Shown: positions 33,506-45,431, counted from the stretch's first letter. The stretch is 64,000 nucleotides of DNA from Candidatus Altimarinota bacterium (GCA_028713225.1 JAQTOS010000001.1:186001-250000), one strand, 5' to 3'. The notes: generated by a model from the letters alone, not told the origin. Translations and numbers: made by a program.

Positions 33506-33793
33506 TTATTTTTCTAATTTAACAAACATATATCTCCATATATTTGGCATAAGGTTTATAGTTTTGTTCATTTCTTTTAATTTAGTTCATTCAAGTTCTA
33601 AAGTAAAAAGTGTATAGAATCCTTTTAATGTCCCGTTAATTTTGTAGGCCATTTTTCTTTCTCCCCAGATTTCTTCTGAGATTATATTTGCAGAATTAAG
33701 CGAAAGAAGATCTTTCAATTCTGTCATAGTAGCAGTTCTCTCTTCGTCAGTTAGACTTGGAGACATTATAAGCATAAGCTCGTATTTAGTCAT
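33506..33793 (-). CDS. rpsF: Small ribosomal subunit protein bS6
   Basis: 95 residues from MTKYELMLIMSPSLTDEE. An upstream in-frame ATG would add 25 residues, but the bS6 N-terminus fits the internal start. Heads the rpsF-ssb-rpsR operon. Confidence 0.92.
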
Positions 33794-33962
33794 AATACCC
33801 CTATGGATTATCATCTTATTGCATTTTTGCAAAAAGAAGGAAATAAAATAAAAATCGCTTTTAGTCAAAAAAGCTGGTGGTATTTTAAAAAATATTTACT
33901 TTTTGTCAAAAGAAAATATATTATTAGAGCTAATTTTTAATATAAATTTAATACGCTTAAAT

Positions 33963-34856
33963 ATGATAGAATTAAATAAAGAAGATATATTGTCAAAAAT
34001 CAACTTTACGGACATAAAAAAGAAGGTTTGATATATTGCAGTTATTGGTAGACCAAATGTTGGGAAATCTACTTTTGTTAATGCTTTAATTTGAGAAAAA
34101 GTTTCAATTATTTCATCTGTTCCACAAACTACAAGAAAAAGAGTTTTAGGTATTTTTAATGATACTGATTCTCAAATAATATTTTTTGATACTCCTGGAA
34201 TACATAAAGAAGAAAAAGTTTTCAATGAAGAAATCAATAAACAAGCTATGAGTTCTATGAAAGAAGCTAGCTTAATTGTTTATTTTGTTGATCCAACTAG
34301 AGAATCTTGAGCTGAAGAAAAATATATAGAAGAATTACTTTCTTTCACATCTATTCCTGTTTTGAAAGTATTTACAAAAGCTGATATTAATAAAAAAGTT
34401 CTAGATACTTCAAAAAATCTAAATATTTCGTCTGTTACTAAAGAATGATTTGAAGAACTTCTAGAAAAGATGAAATCATATTTGCCAGAATGAGTTTTGC
34501 TTTATGATGAAGATTATTATACAGTTCAGGAAATGGATTTTAGAATTGCTGAAATTATTAGAGAAAAAGTGTTTTTGCATACAAAAGAAGAAATTCCACA
34601 TAGTATTTTTATAGATGTTACTGATATAGAAGACAAGCCATCAATTCTCAGAATAAATGCTTATATTTATACAGAAACTGATAGTCAAAGATATATAATT
34701 ATAGGGAAAAACTGAGATTTAGTTACTCAAATTTGAACTGAAGCAAGAACAGAATTAGAAGAAATTTTTGGAAAAAAAGTTTTCCTAGCTCTTAGAGTAA
34801 AAACTCAAGAAAAATGGAGAAAAAATGAAAGATTAATTAAACAAATTTTGAGATAA
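33963..34856 (+). CDS. era: GTPase Era
   Basis: 297 residues. GRPNVGKSTFVNALIGEKVSI, DTPGIHK and TKAD G motifs, then a C-terminal KH domain (EIPHSIFIDVTDIEDK, IIIGKNGDLVTQIG). Era binds the 16S 3' end near the anti-SD for 30S maturation, notable because that end is altered here. Confidence 0.95.
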
Positions 34857-34876
34857 ATTATAAATAACTAAATTTT

Positions 34877-35902
34877 ATGCGCAGTGAAACAAGTACCCTT
34901 ACTTTAAAAGAAAAACTAAAAATTCTACTTATTGTAATATTAGCAATAATATTTTGATATATTTGATGAATTTATTGAAGCATTGATTTTATAATTGCTT
35001 TATCATTTTATTCATTGTTTTTATACACTTTAATTTTTCCGTTTAAGAAATTTAAAGATAGAGATTTTGAATTTTTTAATGCAGAAAATTTATGAAAATT
35101 TGCTTTTGCCTTTGCTTATAGAATGTCAGCATTTCTTATAATTATTTTTTCAATTTTAGGATGATTTGCTTATTATCAAAATAAGATAAGTCCAGCGATG
35201 ATGCCAATTTATGAAATATCAAATTGAGATAAAACTGTAGTTTTTCATTCTATGAGTCATATTGCAAGTCCTGAATTTTATACTGAAACTAAAAAATATG
35301 TAGAAAATTTAGAAAAATCAGGTTACCTGCTTTTTTATGAAGGAGTGAAGCCTGGAACAAAAGAAAGTTCTCTAAAATTTGATAAAGCTCTTTGAGTGAA
35401 ATTTGACAAAGATTTATATAAAAATATGAGTAAATTATATGGTTTAGTAAATCAAGATAATTCTATTTTTGTATCAAGTTGAGCAAAAAATGTAGATTTG
35501 AGTATGGATGAAATAATCGCTTTATATGATAAAATTCCATCACAAAATAGATTAAGTCAAGAAGTAGTAGATGTGAATCCTTTAATAAATGCTACTTTGG
35601 ACTCACTAAATCCAAAAGAATTAGAAATACTTAGATTTTTGAACAAAGCTATAATAAACACAATAATCAAAAATTGAGATATTCAAGATGCGATGTCTCA
35701 AGGTTTAGGGAATAAAGCTCTTATGGATACAATTTTTGGAAAAAGAAATGATAATTTAGCTGCATCTATAATAGAAGAAAAACAGAAAAAAATAGTTATA
35801 ACTTATGGACTTCTACATTTCAAATGAGTTTTAGAATTACTTCAAAAAAATGATGCAAATTGGAAAATAAAAAAAGTTGATTATTCACAAGTAGTTAGAT
35901 AA
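34877..35902 (+). CDS. TraB/GumN-like multi-TM protein
   Basis: 341 residues. Begins MRSETSTL (first 20 nt shared with the gene at 3408). Four N-terminal TM helices precede a soluble domain with VFHSMSHIASPEFY, an FYEGVKPG Glu motif and, near the end, ITYGLLHFKGVLELL. The two H-containing motifs and the middle Glu match the TraB/PrgY/GumN/TIKI family, proposed metalloproteases acting on the outer face. Assignment from motifs only. Ends in a 44-bp palindrome. Confidence 0.6.
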
Positions 35903-35942
35903 AAAAATAGTGAACGCGGGCCCGCGTTCACTATTTTTTTAT
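35899..35942. terminator. 44-bp loop-free perfect palindrome, bidirectional terminator
   Basis: ATAAAAAAATAGTGAACGCGGG joined directly to its reverse complement, which begins CCCGCGTTCACTA. Covers the stop codon of the plus gene; seven T residues on each outer side. Confidence 0.9.
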
Positions 35943-35948
35943 TGGCTT

Positions 35949-37544
35949 TTATAAATATTTTTCAATTATTTTCTCAGCAACTACAAGTCAATCAATAGCT
36001 GAAGATGTTATTCCTCAGGCATATCAAGCTCCTTCTCAAGATGGGTAAATTCCTGCAATATTAGACTCTAAAGTTTCTTTATCACGAACTATTCTGACAA
36101 CAGCTGAACTTCTTGCTTCAATAGCAGTTAATATAGCATCAGGACTTGCGAAACCTTTTATTTTTCTGTCTAGTTCAGCTATTCCTACTCTAAGAGCTTT
36201 TGTTATAAAATCAGGTAAAGCTTCATCAATTTTTCCAAGTTTAATTCCTGGTTTGTAAGTAGATTCCAGTTTTCCAAATTTTGTTGACGGAATATTTTTC
36301 AAAAAATCTCATACTAGTTGAGCTGGTGCCTTATAATCACTTCATCCAAGTAAAAAAGCTTTTTCCTCCCATTTTCTTTGGAAATTTATTCAAGCTAAAG
36401 GATGAGTAGACCCAAAATCTTCTGGTGTAACAGAAACAAGTAATGCGGAATTTGAAACTCCACTATCTTGCTTGTATTCACTCATTCAATTTGTACAAAG
36501 TCTTCAGTTTTCGCTAGCTGCAGCTACAACATGTCAACCGGGACACATACAAAAACTGTAAATACTTCTAACTTCTGTAGAATGATTTACTAGTTTATAA
36601 GAAGCTGTTCCAAGTTTTGGATTGATACAAGATTCTCAGAATTGAGATCTATTTATCATATCAGCAGAATGTTCAATTCTAACTCACATAGCAAATGCTT
36701 TTTGAGTCATTTCAAGTCACTTTTCATAAATCATTTCATAAGTATCGCGAGCAGAATGTCATAAAGCTATAATCAAATCACTTACTTCTATTTTTTCATT
36801 TCAATTTACTATAATGGCTTTTATTTTATCATTCTCTATCTCCAAATCTGTCATACAAGTTTCAAATCTAACTTCTCAGCCAAGATTTATGATTTTTTCT
36901 CTCATCTTTTTTACCATAAGTCTTAGCTTATCTGTACCAACATGAGGTTTTGCATTATAAGCGATTTCGGCAGGAGCTCAGGCTTCTATAAATTCTTCAA
37001 ATACGTATTTGCTTCTATGATCATTTATAAGAGTGTATAATTTTCAGTCAGAAAAAGTACCAGCTCATCATTCTCAAAATTGGATATTTGAGTTAACATC
37101 TAATTCTCAAGTAGACATAAATTTGTCCACATCTTTTATACGGCTGTCCACATCTTTCCCTCTTTCTATAATTATCGGCTTTAGTCCAGCTTTAGCCAAT
37201 GCAAGTCAGCAAAAAAGTCCAGCTGGACCAGTCCCAACTATGACTATATTTTTTTCTGGTTTTCTAGTCGTTTTTTTGATAAGATAGCTAAATTCTTCCA
37301 CGAACCTTGCTCTATGTTTTTTAAATTTTTCTAAATCTATATTTTGGTTTTTTAAGTCTAAATCAACAGAATAGATAAACAAAATATCTCTTTTATCTCT
37401 TGAATCTATAGATTTTTTTACTAGTTTTAGGCTTATTAAATCCTCCTTTTTAATTCCAAGGAGTTTTATTATTTTTCATTCTAAGTTACTTTCATCTTCT
37501 TTTATAGAAAGTTTTATTTCTTCAAGTCTAAGTAATTGGTTCAT
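35949..37544 (-). CDS. FAD-dependent dehydrogenase of the YtfP/COG2509 type
   Basis: 531 residues. A basic N-terminal domain of about 80 residues, then an FAD-binding Rossmann motif IVGTGPAGLFCGLALAKAGL, QFGEGGAGTFSDGKLYT, GHSARDTYEM, CPGGHVVAAASE and a final GAGYAGGITSSAIDGL. These match the large uncharacterised FAD/NAD(P) oxidoreductase family; reaction unknown. Many essential Gly are TGA. Single gene between the palindrome and a Fur-regulated unit. Confidence 0.82.
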
Positions 37545-37628
37545 ATTTTTGTTATTCTGAAATATTTTTGTTTAATTTACTTAATTTTAGTTTAAAGACA
37601 AATAAATTTGATTTATATAGTTTTCTTT

Positions 37629-37643
37629 TGAGAACTATTCTCA
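37629..37643 (+). promoter_or_regulatory. Fur-type 7-1-7 operator upstream of the fur-like gene
   Basis: TGAGAAC-T-ATTCTCA, an inverted repeat with the 7-1-7 spacing of Fur/PerR boxes, 62 nt before the start of the fur-like gene. Supports autoregulation (inference). Confidence 0.6.
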
Positions 37644-37704
37644 TTAATTTGCTTTTTTTGGCTTTTTATTTATTATATTTAAAATAATTTATAAAAAGTC
37701 ATTT

Positions 37705-38046
37705 ATGAAAACACATGCTTACTTACCTGTAATTAGAGAAATCTGTACAGATACTCATTGTAATGTAGATCAAATATATGATAAATTGAAAGAAGCTCAT
37801 CCAAAAGTTGGTAGATCTACTGTATATAGAAATGTAGAAGAAATGACAAAAGAGGGAATTTTGACAAAAATAAGTGGTCTTGGCGAAAAAGCTATTTATG
37901 AGCTTACAAAATGAAATCATATTCATTTAATTGATACAGAGACTTGAGAAATAATGGATATTGATATGGATAAAATAGAAATTCCAGGTTTACCAAAAAA
38001 TTTTAAGTTGGAATTTAGTGATATCAAGTTATTTGGTAAGTTTTAA
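37705..38046 (+). CDS. Fur-family transcriptional regulator
   Basis: 113 residues. Winged helix with CNVDQIYDKLKEAHPKVGRSTVYRNVEEMTKEGILTKI is the Fur/PerR DNA-binding pattern. The dimerisation part is short (GNHIHLIDTETGEIMDID) and lacks the CxxC zinc pairs typical of Fur/PerR. Metal specificity cannot be called. Operon start: recX follows 3 nt later. Confidence 0.82.
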
Positions 38047-38049
38047 TCT

Positions 38050-38628
38050 ATGAAAACCTACACTTTTGATTCACTTAAAAACTATGCACTTCGGTATTAT
38101 TTCAAATATTTTGTTTCTCCAAAAAAGCTTATGCAAAAGCTAAAAGAAAAATCTAAGGATACTGATTTACCAGAAAAAGTTTTTGAAAATATTAAGCATT
38201 TAATAGATGAAAAACAAGTAATACAAGACAAAATCAGACTTTATTTACTCGCAAATAAAAACTATACTTATATCAAAAATAAGCTAACAGAAAAGCTTTT
38301 TGATAAGACTCTCGTAAAAGAAATTTTAGAAAAAGATTTTTTTATAGAATGAGAGAGTTTATTAAATGAACATTCAATAAGAATAAAAGTACAAAATTAT
38401 AAGGCAAAAAATAAGTCTATAACTTATATAAAACAAAAACTTGTAGACAGACAAGAAGACAAGGAAATTATAGACAAAATTATAGATGAAGTTTTTTGAG
38501 AAGAGAGAGAAAGCAATGCTATTCAAAAGGAAATTTCTAAATTAGAAAATAAGTATGACAAACCAAAAATTATTCAGAAATTACTGGCAAAATGATTTAG
38601 ATATGATGACATAAAAAGAAGTTTTTAA
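38050..38628 (+). CDS. recX: RecX-like RecA regulator
   Basis: 192 residues. The N-terminus FDSLKNYALRYYFKYFVSPKKLMQKLKEK matches RecX (ALRYLxYRxRS), followed by repeated three-helix modules with DDIKRSF at the end. RecX modulates RecA filaments. Overlaps functionally with the fur-like gene as an operon (3-nt gap). Its stop is in a terminator stem. Confidence 0.72.
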
Positions 38629-38642
38629 AAAAGCTTCTTTTT
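38613..38642 (+). terminator. recX terminator (copy 1 of a duplicated hairpin)
   Basis: AAAAAGAAG paired with CTTCTTTTT. Nearly identical to the hairpin at 39603-39631. Confidence 0.7.
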
Positions 38643-38707
38643 TCTTGACTTAGAAAATAAAAGGCTATTATGGTAGTTATCACTTTAGTACTTAATCTTA
38701 TAAAATT

Positions 38708-39598
38708 ATGAAAAATTTATGACTACTTGATAGACTTTTAAGAATAGTTTTATCAGAAATATTATTTATTATTGGATATTTTTGGCTTTGATGAATGTTA
38801 CAAATTCTAGTTTTTGTATTTGCTGTAGTATTTTTACTTACTCGAATTATATGATTTTGCCTTTTATATAAACCATTTTGATTTGATACTTTGAAAAATG
38901 AAAAAGTATTAGGAAAAATTTATAAAATTTGATTTGTAATATTAGTTTTACTTATCGCTTGATTTGTGTCTTATTATAGCAATTTTTTCACAAAGAAATT
39001 CTTTTTAGAAGATTATAATAAAATGAATAATTACTATAAACAAACTCTTTTTAACACTTGAAAAGATAAAAGAGCGGAATCAATTTCAAACTATGATATG
39101 TTGTTTTTAGAATATAAAATTTTTTCAGACAAGTATATAGCTTATCATCCATATGTTTTGAAAAATGATACTAAGTTAAATTCAGATTTAGTGAATATGT
39201 GAGTAATGATAAATGGTCTTAAAGAACAAGTTTATACTTGAGATTTACCAAAAGTTCATTTAGAATTTGAGAAAATTCGTCCTATTTTTCAAGATATTTT
39301 GAAAAGAAATAATTTCTCAATGTTGGCTGTGAGTTTGGTTGATTTTCATGATGTTATGGAAAAAGTTATAGATGCAGCTGATAAAAAAGATGTTTCTTGA
39401 GTACAAACAGCATATTTAGAAGCTGATGAAAAATTAAAAGCAGTTGAAATAGAAGCAAATGATGATGAAATAAAGGCTATTAGAAAAAGTTTAGATGATT
39501 TAAAATCTTTAGCAGAGTCTAAAAAACTTGATGAAATGCCAGCAAAAGCAGCAGAATTAAAATCTAATTTTGTGAAAGTTTACTTAAAAAGAGGATAG
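38708..39598 (+). CDS. DUF2892-like membrane protein with helical tail
   Basis: 296 residues. The start LLDRLLRIVLSEILFIIGYF with a following helix resembles the short DUF2892 inner-membrane domain; a third TM precedes a 200-residue charged helical tail (AESKKLDEMPAKAAELKSN). No motif for catalysis. Stop is TAG. Flanked by the two near-identical terminators. Confidence 0.55.
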
Positions 39599-39602
39599 TT
39601 AT

Positions 39603-39631
39603 AAAAAGAAGTTTTTACAAAGCTTCTTTTT
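39603..39631. terminator. Terminator (copy 2 of the duplicated hairpin)
   Basis: AAAAAGAAG and CTTCTTTTT, with the same inner GTTTTTA as the copy at 38613; serves convergent genes. Confidence 0.7.
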
Positions 39632-39634
39632 TAA

Positions 39635-40390
39635 TTAAAATCCGGCAATAATATTTTCATCAAAACTTATTCTTCACTTTTGTACATGTTCTGTGTACTT
39701 ATTTATATAATCATCACTAGAATATTTCTTGTCTAGATTATAAATTCATATAACATTTCACCTATCATTTGTTCAAGCTAAGAATTGAGAGAAATTTTTT
39801 CCAAAAATATTTACTAAATTTTCGTGAGTTTTATCATGTTTTAGGTTTCATATATAATAATCAGCGAAATTTACAGAAACAACTCAATCATCTTTTAATA
39901 CAGATTTTACATATTCAAAAAATTCTATATCCTTTATATAATCAGGAACTTCGCCATCTCACCCGTAAATATCTAGTAAAACTAAATCATATTTTAAGTT
40001 ATTTTTGACTAATTCTTTTAATGCAAGAAGAGCATCAGAAACAATAAAATTATCACTTTTAACAAATAATTCTTTTTTTGCTATTTCAAACATAGTTTTA
40101 TCTATGTCGATTCAAGTTATGTTGATATTTTTTATATGGTCTTCTAAGTATTTTGCGAATGCTCCTCATCAGAATCAGATTATCAAGACATTTTCTGGAA
40201 TTTTTTTTATAAATCATCCAAGTAAACATTTATTTATATAGACACTTTGTGAAGTTTTTTCCTCTATGTCATACCAAGTATAGATAATTTCTCTTCATTT
40301 ATCATCTGTTATTATCACAAGAATTTCTCATTCTATATTTGCTACTTCTATCGCTTTGGAATAAAATTCTGAATTGTAGTATTTAGACAT
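39635..40390 (-). CDS. Spermidine synthase-like protein
   Basis: 251 residues. Methyltransferase-like Rossmann core VLIIGFGGGAFAKYL, then GIDIDKTM and LVLLDIYGGDGEVP matching the spermidine/spermine synthase fold (D of VEID and DxxD/DxY at the substrate site). No speD/speA neighbours. It may be an aminopropyltransferase or a related fold of unknown substrate. Confidence 0.7.
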
Positions 40391-40545
40391 TTATATTTTT
40401 TAATTTAAGTATTTTAGAGAGAATATAGTAAATTTTTTAAAAAAGACTAGTTTTTCTTTGTAAATTCTTACAGAACTTTAACATATTACTATTATTATGG
40501 GTTTAATCTCAAAAAGAGAGATTAATAATTTTTAATAAAAAACCT

Positions 40546-41439
40546 ATGAAAAATACTAGAAAAATTTTAGCTGCGATTGTAGCTAGTGCGATAATTTTAA
40601 GTGGAACTGTTTCTACTTATGCAATGTGAAATGGAAATGGACAATGAATGTGAAAATGACAACATATGCAAGAATGAGATAAATGAGAAAATCCTGCAAA
40701 TATGCTGACTTGAGTAGCAACTTGAACTTTATCAGATGTTGAAAAACAAGAATTATATTATGGATATAGTGAAGAAAAAGTGGCTCATGATTTATATGCT
40801 TATTTCTATTCACTATATGGAACTCAAACTTTCCAAAATATAGCAAATTCTGAAAGCCAACATATGGCAGCTGTAAAAACTTTACTTGATAGATATTCTC
40901 TAGAGACTCCAAAGGATTACGGAACTTTACAATCTACTTTTGATAGTTTAAAAGCTGAAGGTGAAAAATCTCTACAAAGCGCTTTAGAAGTTGGTTTAAA
41001 AGTAGAAATGCTTGATATAGACGATATTACAAAAACTATTAAATCTACAGATAATAATGATTTTAAAATAGTTTTTACAAACATTTGAGGAGCTTCTTAC
41101 AATCATATGAGATGATTTTTAAAAGCATTAAATAATAATTGACTTACAACTAGTATAGATTATAGTTCTTATCTAAGCCAAGATGAACTAAATACTAAAG
41201 GAAGTCTAAAAAACAAATTATCTGAAAAATTAGTAAGTGAATGAGTTAGCTTACCTAGCCAAGTAAATCAAGATAATAAAGCTAAGACTCAAGACAAAAA
41301 TATTAAAGCTTCAGATAAACAAACGAGTACAATTGATAAAAAAATAGAAAATTCTACTAGTCTTACAAGTAAAATCAAAGAAAAAACTTTGAATATGTAT
41401 CACAAAGTAAAAGCTTATTTATCAGGATTATTTAAATAA
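40546..41439 (+). CDS. Exported ferritin-like (DUF2202) protein
   Basis: 297 residues. Signal peptide (KILAAIVASAIILSGTVSTYA), a Gly/Met/Gln-rich stretch, then a four-helix DUF2202-like domain: GYSEEKVAHDLYAYF, NSESQHMAAVKTLLDRY and GASYNHMRGF supply Glu/His metal-ligand candidates. The C-terminal 90 residues are Lys/Ser-rich. A hairpin (40503-40522) lies in the leader. Extracellular iron or peroxide handling is inferred; context does not prove it. Confidence 0.75.
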
Positions 41440-41554
41440 AATTTAGAAAATTTAAGAAATAAAGAGGGATAATAAATCTCTCTTTATTTTTTCTTTGACA
41501 AAAGATGTTATATGCTTATATTTGTCTCTTATTCTTAATTAAATATATATTTTT

Positions 41555-42121
41555 ATGTCTTGATTAGAAGAACACAAAGTTTCAGTAACAGCAGCTCCTT
41601 GAAAAGTAAATGATTTGCTTTCAATATCTGAAAACATATCAGATGAAGTTTTAGAATTATTACAGCATATTGAAAATGCTAAAGAAATTAAAGATGAATT
41701 TTTATCAGAAAAACTTACAGAAATATTTAATACTAAATATTTAGATAAATTATTTGAAAAGCTTATTGAATTACAATCTCAAATTGTAGATAGCCTTAGT
41801 GCAATGGGAATTTTAATTCTTTCTGAAGATGAGATAAATAGAAGATTAGAAATAAGAAAAATAGTATCAAATAATAGATTTATTATAAATTTAGATACTG
41901 AAAATAGTATCTCTAATATAAGTATTTGAATAATAGATTTATCAATTGATGTTGATAATGAATTATTTTTTCTTGCTGAAGAAAGTGTTAAATATATTTG
42001 AAAAAGTAATTTTTATTTAGATGACTTTATGACAAGAGAAGAATGGCTTAAATTAAGAACAGATATTCTTAATGAAGATTGAGTATTAATAAAGGATGAA
42101 GAAAGCTTTTGGAGAGAATAG
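41555..42121 (+). CDS. Uncharacterised soluble acidic protein
   Basis: 188 residues, helical, Glu/Ile-rich; no signal or TM; includes EEWLKLRTDILNEDG. No known motif. Only five TGA codons. Stop is TAG. Confidence 0.6.
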
Positions 42122-42125
42122 TCAT

Positions 42126-42160
42126 AAAAAAACTAGTTTAAGCTATAAACTAGTTTTTTT
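42126..42160 (+). terminator. Terminator
   Basis: 15-bp stem AAAAAAACTAGTTTA with complement, 5-nt loop, T-run. Confidence 0.75.
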
Positions 42161-42220
42161 ATTTTACTTTTTTCAGATTTGTCTATAATAAAATATTAAT
42201 AACATATAATCTTTCGTTTT

Positions 42221-44233
42221 ATGGGACTAATATCAGATATTCAAGCAAAAAAACATAAATCATTGTTGCTAAAAATCATAATTTGACTTCTTATTTTTGG
42301 CGGAGTTTATTCTTATTATGCTTATAATAAGTCAAAAAATGCAAATTTAAATACACCAGTTTACAAAACTTATACACCAGTAAAATGAGATTTGGAAACC
42401 AGTATGGAAGCGGATGGGAAAGTCTATTACAAAGATTATTATTCGCTATCTTTTCCTGTTTCAGGAACTATTAAAGAAATAAATAAAAAAGAATGAGATA
42501 AGGTGGCTAAATGAGAAATCATTGCAAGACTTGATGATACTTATTATTCTTTGGCTGTTTCCAAGGCAGAGATTTCTCTTCAAAATGCAAAAGCTAATTT
42601 GAATGCAAAAATAGCTTCAAAAGCATCAAGTGCCGATTTGAATGTACTTAAAGAACAAGTAAATAATGCGGATGCATCGCTTGATTTATCAAAAGGTTTA
42701 GAATCAGCAAATATTGATCAAGCTAAAAAAGCTATGGATTTGGCTTCAATAAGTTTAAATTCTTTAAAAGATGATTTAGCTAATACAAAAAATCTTCAAA
42801 CAAGTGATATAAAAACTCAAAATCAAACTATAGATAGTATAAATCTTGAACTTCAAAATTTAAAGAAAGAAAGAGATAGAACAAAATCTCAAGATGATTT
42901 AAGTTTGTCTAATATGCAATCACAAGCTAAATTGCAAATAGATTTACTTCTGGATTATGTTGATAAATACATAAAAGAATCAGATTATATTTTATGAGCT
43001 ACTGATGAAAATAAATATAAAAATGATAATTTTGAAACTTATTTAGGAGCAAAAAATACGTCTATTAAAACAAATGCAGAAAATGCTTTGAGGCAAACTA
43101 TTTCAAATTATGCTGTTTTTCAAAATAATTATGCAAAACAAACTGATATACAAATGTCTCTTAGTGAAGCCATTTCTTTAGCAGATTCTATGAATAATAC
43201 TTTAGATTTGACTCTTCAAACTTTAAAAAATTCTATATCTTCATCGTCTTTTCCAGATGCAACTATAAACACTTATACAACAAGTTTTGAAACTTATTTA
43301 ACTACACTAAAAACTATTAAACAAGCTGTAGTTGCTGATTCTCAACAAATATCTTCTCAAATCAAATTAGCAAGCGATAAAGAAGCTAATATTAATGACA
43401 ATATTTCACTTTTAGAAACAAAATTAAGTTTAGCTCAAACTGGACTTGATAAATTAGATACTTCCAATTCTTCTAGTATTACAAGTCTGCAAAATAAATT
43501 AAAAACAGCTCAAACTACTTATGAACAAGCTAAATTAAATTACGAAAATGCTCTTTCTAAAGCTCAAAATTCACTTAAAGTATCTTCTAGTCAAGTTTCT
43601 GTTACACAAGCTAATTTGCAAGCTAAAAAATCAAATTATAGCCAAGCTGAACTTGCTCCTTATTATACTGCTATAGATGAAGCAAAAAGGAATTTGAAAG
43701 AAGTCCAAGCTAGACTTGACGATACTATTTTAAAAGCAAGCAGTGATTGAACTATATCAGAAATAGACGGAAATATTTGAGAATTAGCAAATACAAACAA
43801 AGTTTTTGCAAATATTATAAATGCTAAAAATATTTACATAGAATCTTATGTAGAGGAAACAGATATAGCGAATGTTAAATTAAACCAAAAAGTTAAGCTT
43901 AGTTTTGATGCGATAGAAAATCTAAGTCTTACTTGAGTTGTTGCTTATATTTCAGATAAATCAACTATTGATACAAGCTGAATTGTGACTTACAAAGTAA
44001 AAATCAAGTTTGATAATTCTAAGTCTCTAGTAAAAGAATGAATGACAGCGAACATCAATTATATTACAAATGAACTAAAAAATGTTTTACTTGTGCCAAG
44101 CGAGGCAATAGTATGACAAAAAGTATTTTCACTAGACAAAAATGCTCAAGTTCAAATTCAAACTTGATTCTCAAACTGAGATTTTACACAAATTCTAAGT
44201 GGACTTAAAGAAGGAGAGAAAATTAGGTATTAA
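42221..44233 (+). CDS. MacA/HlyD-like adaptor of an ABC exporter
   Basis: 670 residues. N-terminal TM (IIGLLIFGGVYSYYAY), a lipoyl-type half motif (FPVSGTIKEINKKEGDKVAKGEIIARLDD), two long coiled-coil blocks (about residues 110-250 and 290-500), then the returning barrel (GTISEIDGNIGELA). This is the membrane-fusion-protein layout, but the coiled hairpin is much longer than in E. coli MacA. Followed directly by the MacB-like permease and ATPase. Confidence 0.85.
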
Positions 44234-44246
44234 TCCAACACACCCC

Positions 44247-45431
44247 ATGCTACTAGACATCGTATGACTTGCAACAAAAAGTCTGTGAGCAAATAAACTG
44301 AGAACTTTTTTGTCTATCCTGTGAATAATCATAGGGGTTTTTACGATAGTTTTGGTTGTGGCAATTGGAAAATGAGTGGAAAAAATCATAGATGAACAAT
44401 TTAAATTTTTGTCGGTGACTACGATAATAGTCGCTCCGATAGATACAGATATTGCGAAATCTAAGCTAACTATTGATGATATTGATACAGTTATAAAAGA
44501 ATCAAAATATATAAAAACTGGAACTCCTTTTTATATGTGAAAATCGGCTTTTACAGCAAATTCTACTACTAAACAATACAATGTTTTTGGTGGGAATACT
44601 CAGTTTAACGATATACTTAATTTTAAACTAAAATATGGTAGATTTTTTACTGAGGAAGAGTTTAAAAGATGAGATAAAGTAGTAGTTCTTGGGAAAAATG
44701 TTGTGAAAGATATTTATTGAGAATGAACGGATGTCATTTGAAAATATATAAATCTAGGAAAAAAGAAATTTAAAATAATCTGAGTTCTTGATACTACCGT
44801 GACTTTTGGTAATTTTTCATTTGATGATTCTGGGGTTTTACCAGTTACAACAGCAAATAAATTTATTTCTAAATCTGACCAAGTCTATCTATTTTTTATT
44901 GCAGACAAATTGGAAAATATGACCCGAGCCCTAGAAGAACTTAAAAATATTTTAGTTAAAACTCATAAATTAAAAGCAGACGATAGTGAAGATTTCCTTA
45001 TAAGAGATCAAGGAACCATACTTGTTATGGCAAAATTAGTGGCAACTGGAACTACATACTTGCTTGTCGCAGTTTGAGCAATAGTTTTGCTTGTTTCTGG
45101 AATCTGAGTTATGAATGTTATGTTTGCCTGAGTAGCTGAAAGAAAAAAAGAAATCTGAATAGCAAAAGCAGTCTGAGCCAGAGAAAAAGATATTTTGTCG
45201 CAATTTCTTATAGAAGCAATTTTCCTGACAATTATTTGAGCTATAATTTGAATAATCCGAGCTGAATCTCTCATACTATTTGTAAATTTTCTAAGCTGAC
45301 GAGAATATCTAGTTAGAACTAATTTCTGAGATATCCTAGCCCTAGTTTTTGCATTTATAACAGGAATAACAAGCTGAGTTTATCCTAGTTATAAACGAGC
45401 AAAATTAGATGTAGTTGAAGCACTTAAATAA
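44247..45431 (+). CDS. MacB-type ABC transporter permease
   Basis: 394 residues. One N-terminal TM after MLLDIVGLATKSLGANKLRTFLS, a large periplasmic-type domain, then three TM helices; ends YPSYKRAKLDVVEALK, the MacB/FtsX-family C-terminus. Thirteen bases after the adaptor. Likely exports peptides or lipoproteins; substrate unknown. Confidence 0.9.

Noticed and set aside
34877-35902. Start of the TraB-like gene inside a mobile element
   Set aside because: Only the 20-nt start is shared with 3408; no terminal repeats or transposase nearby.
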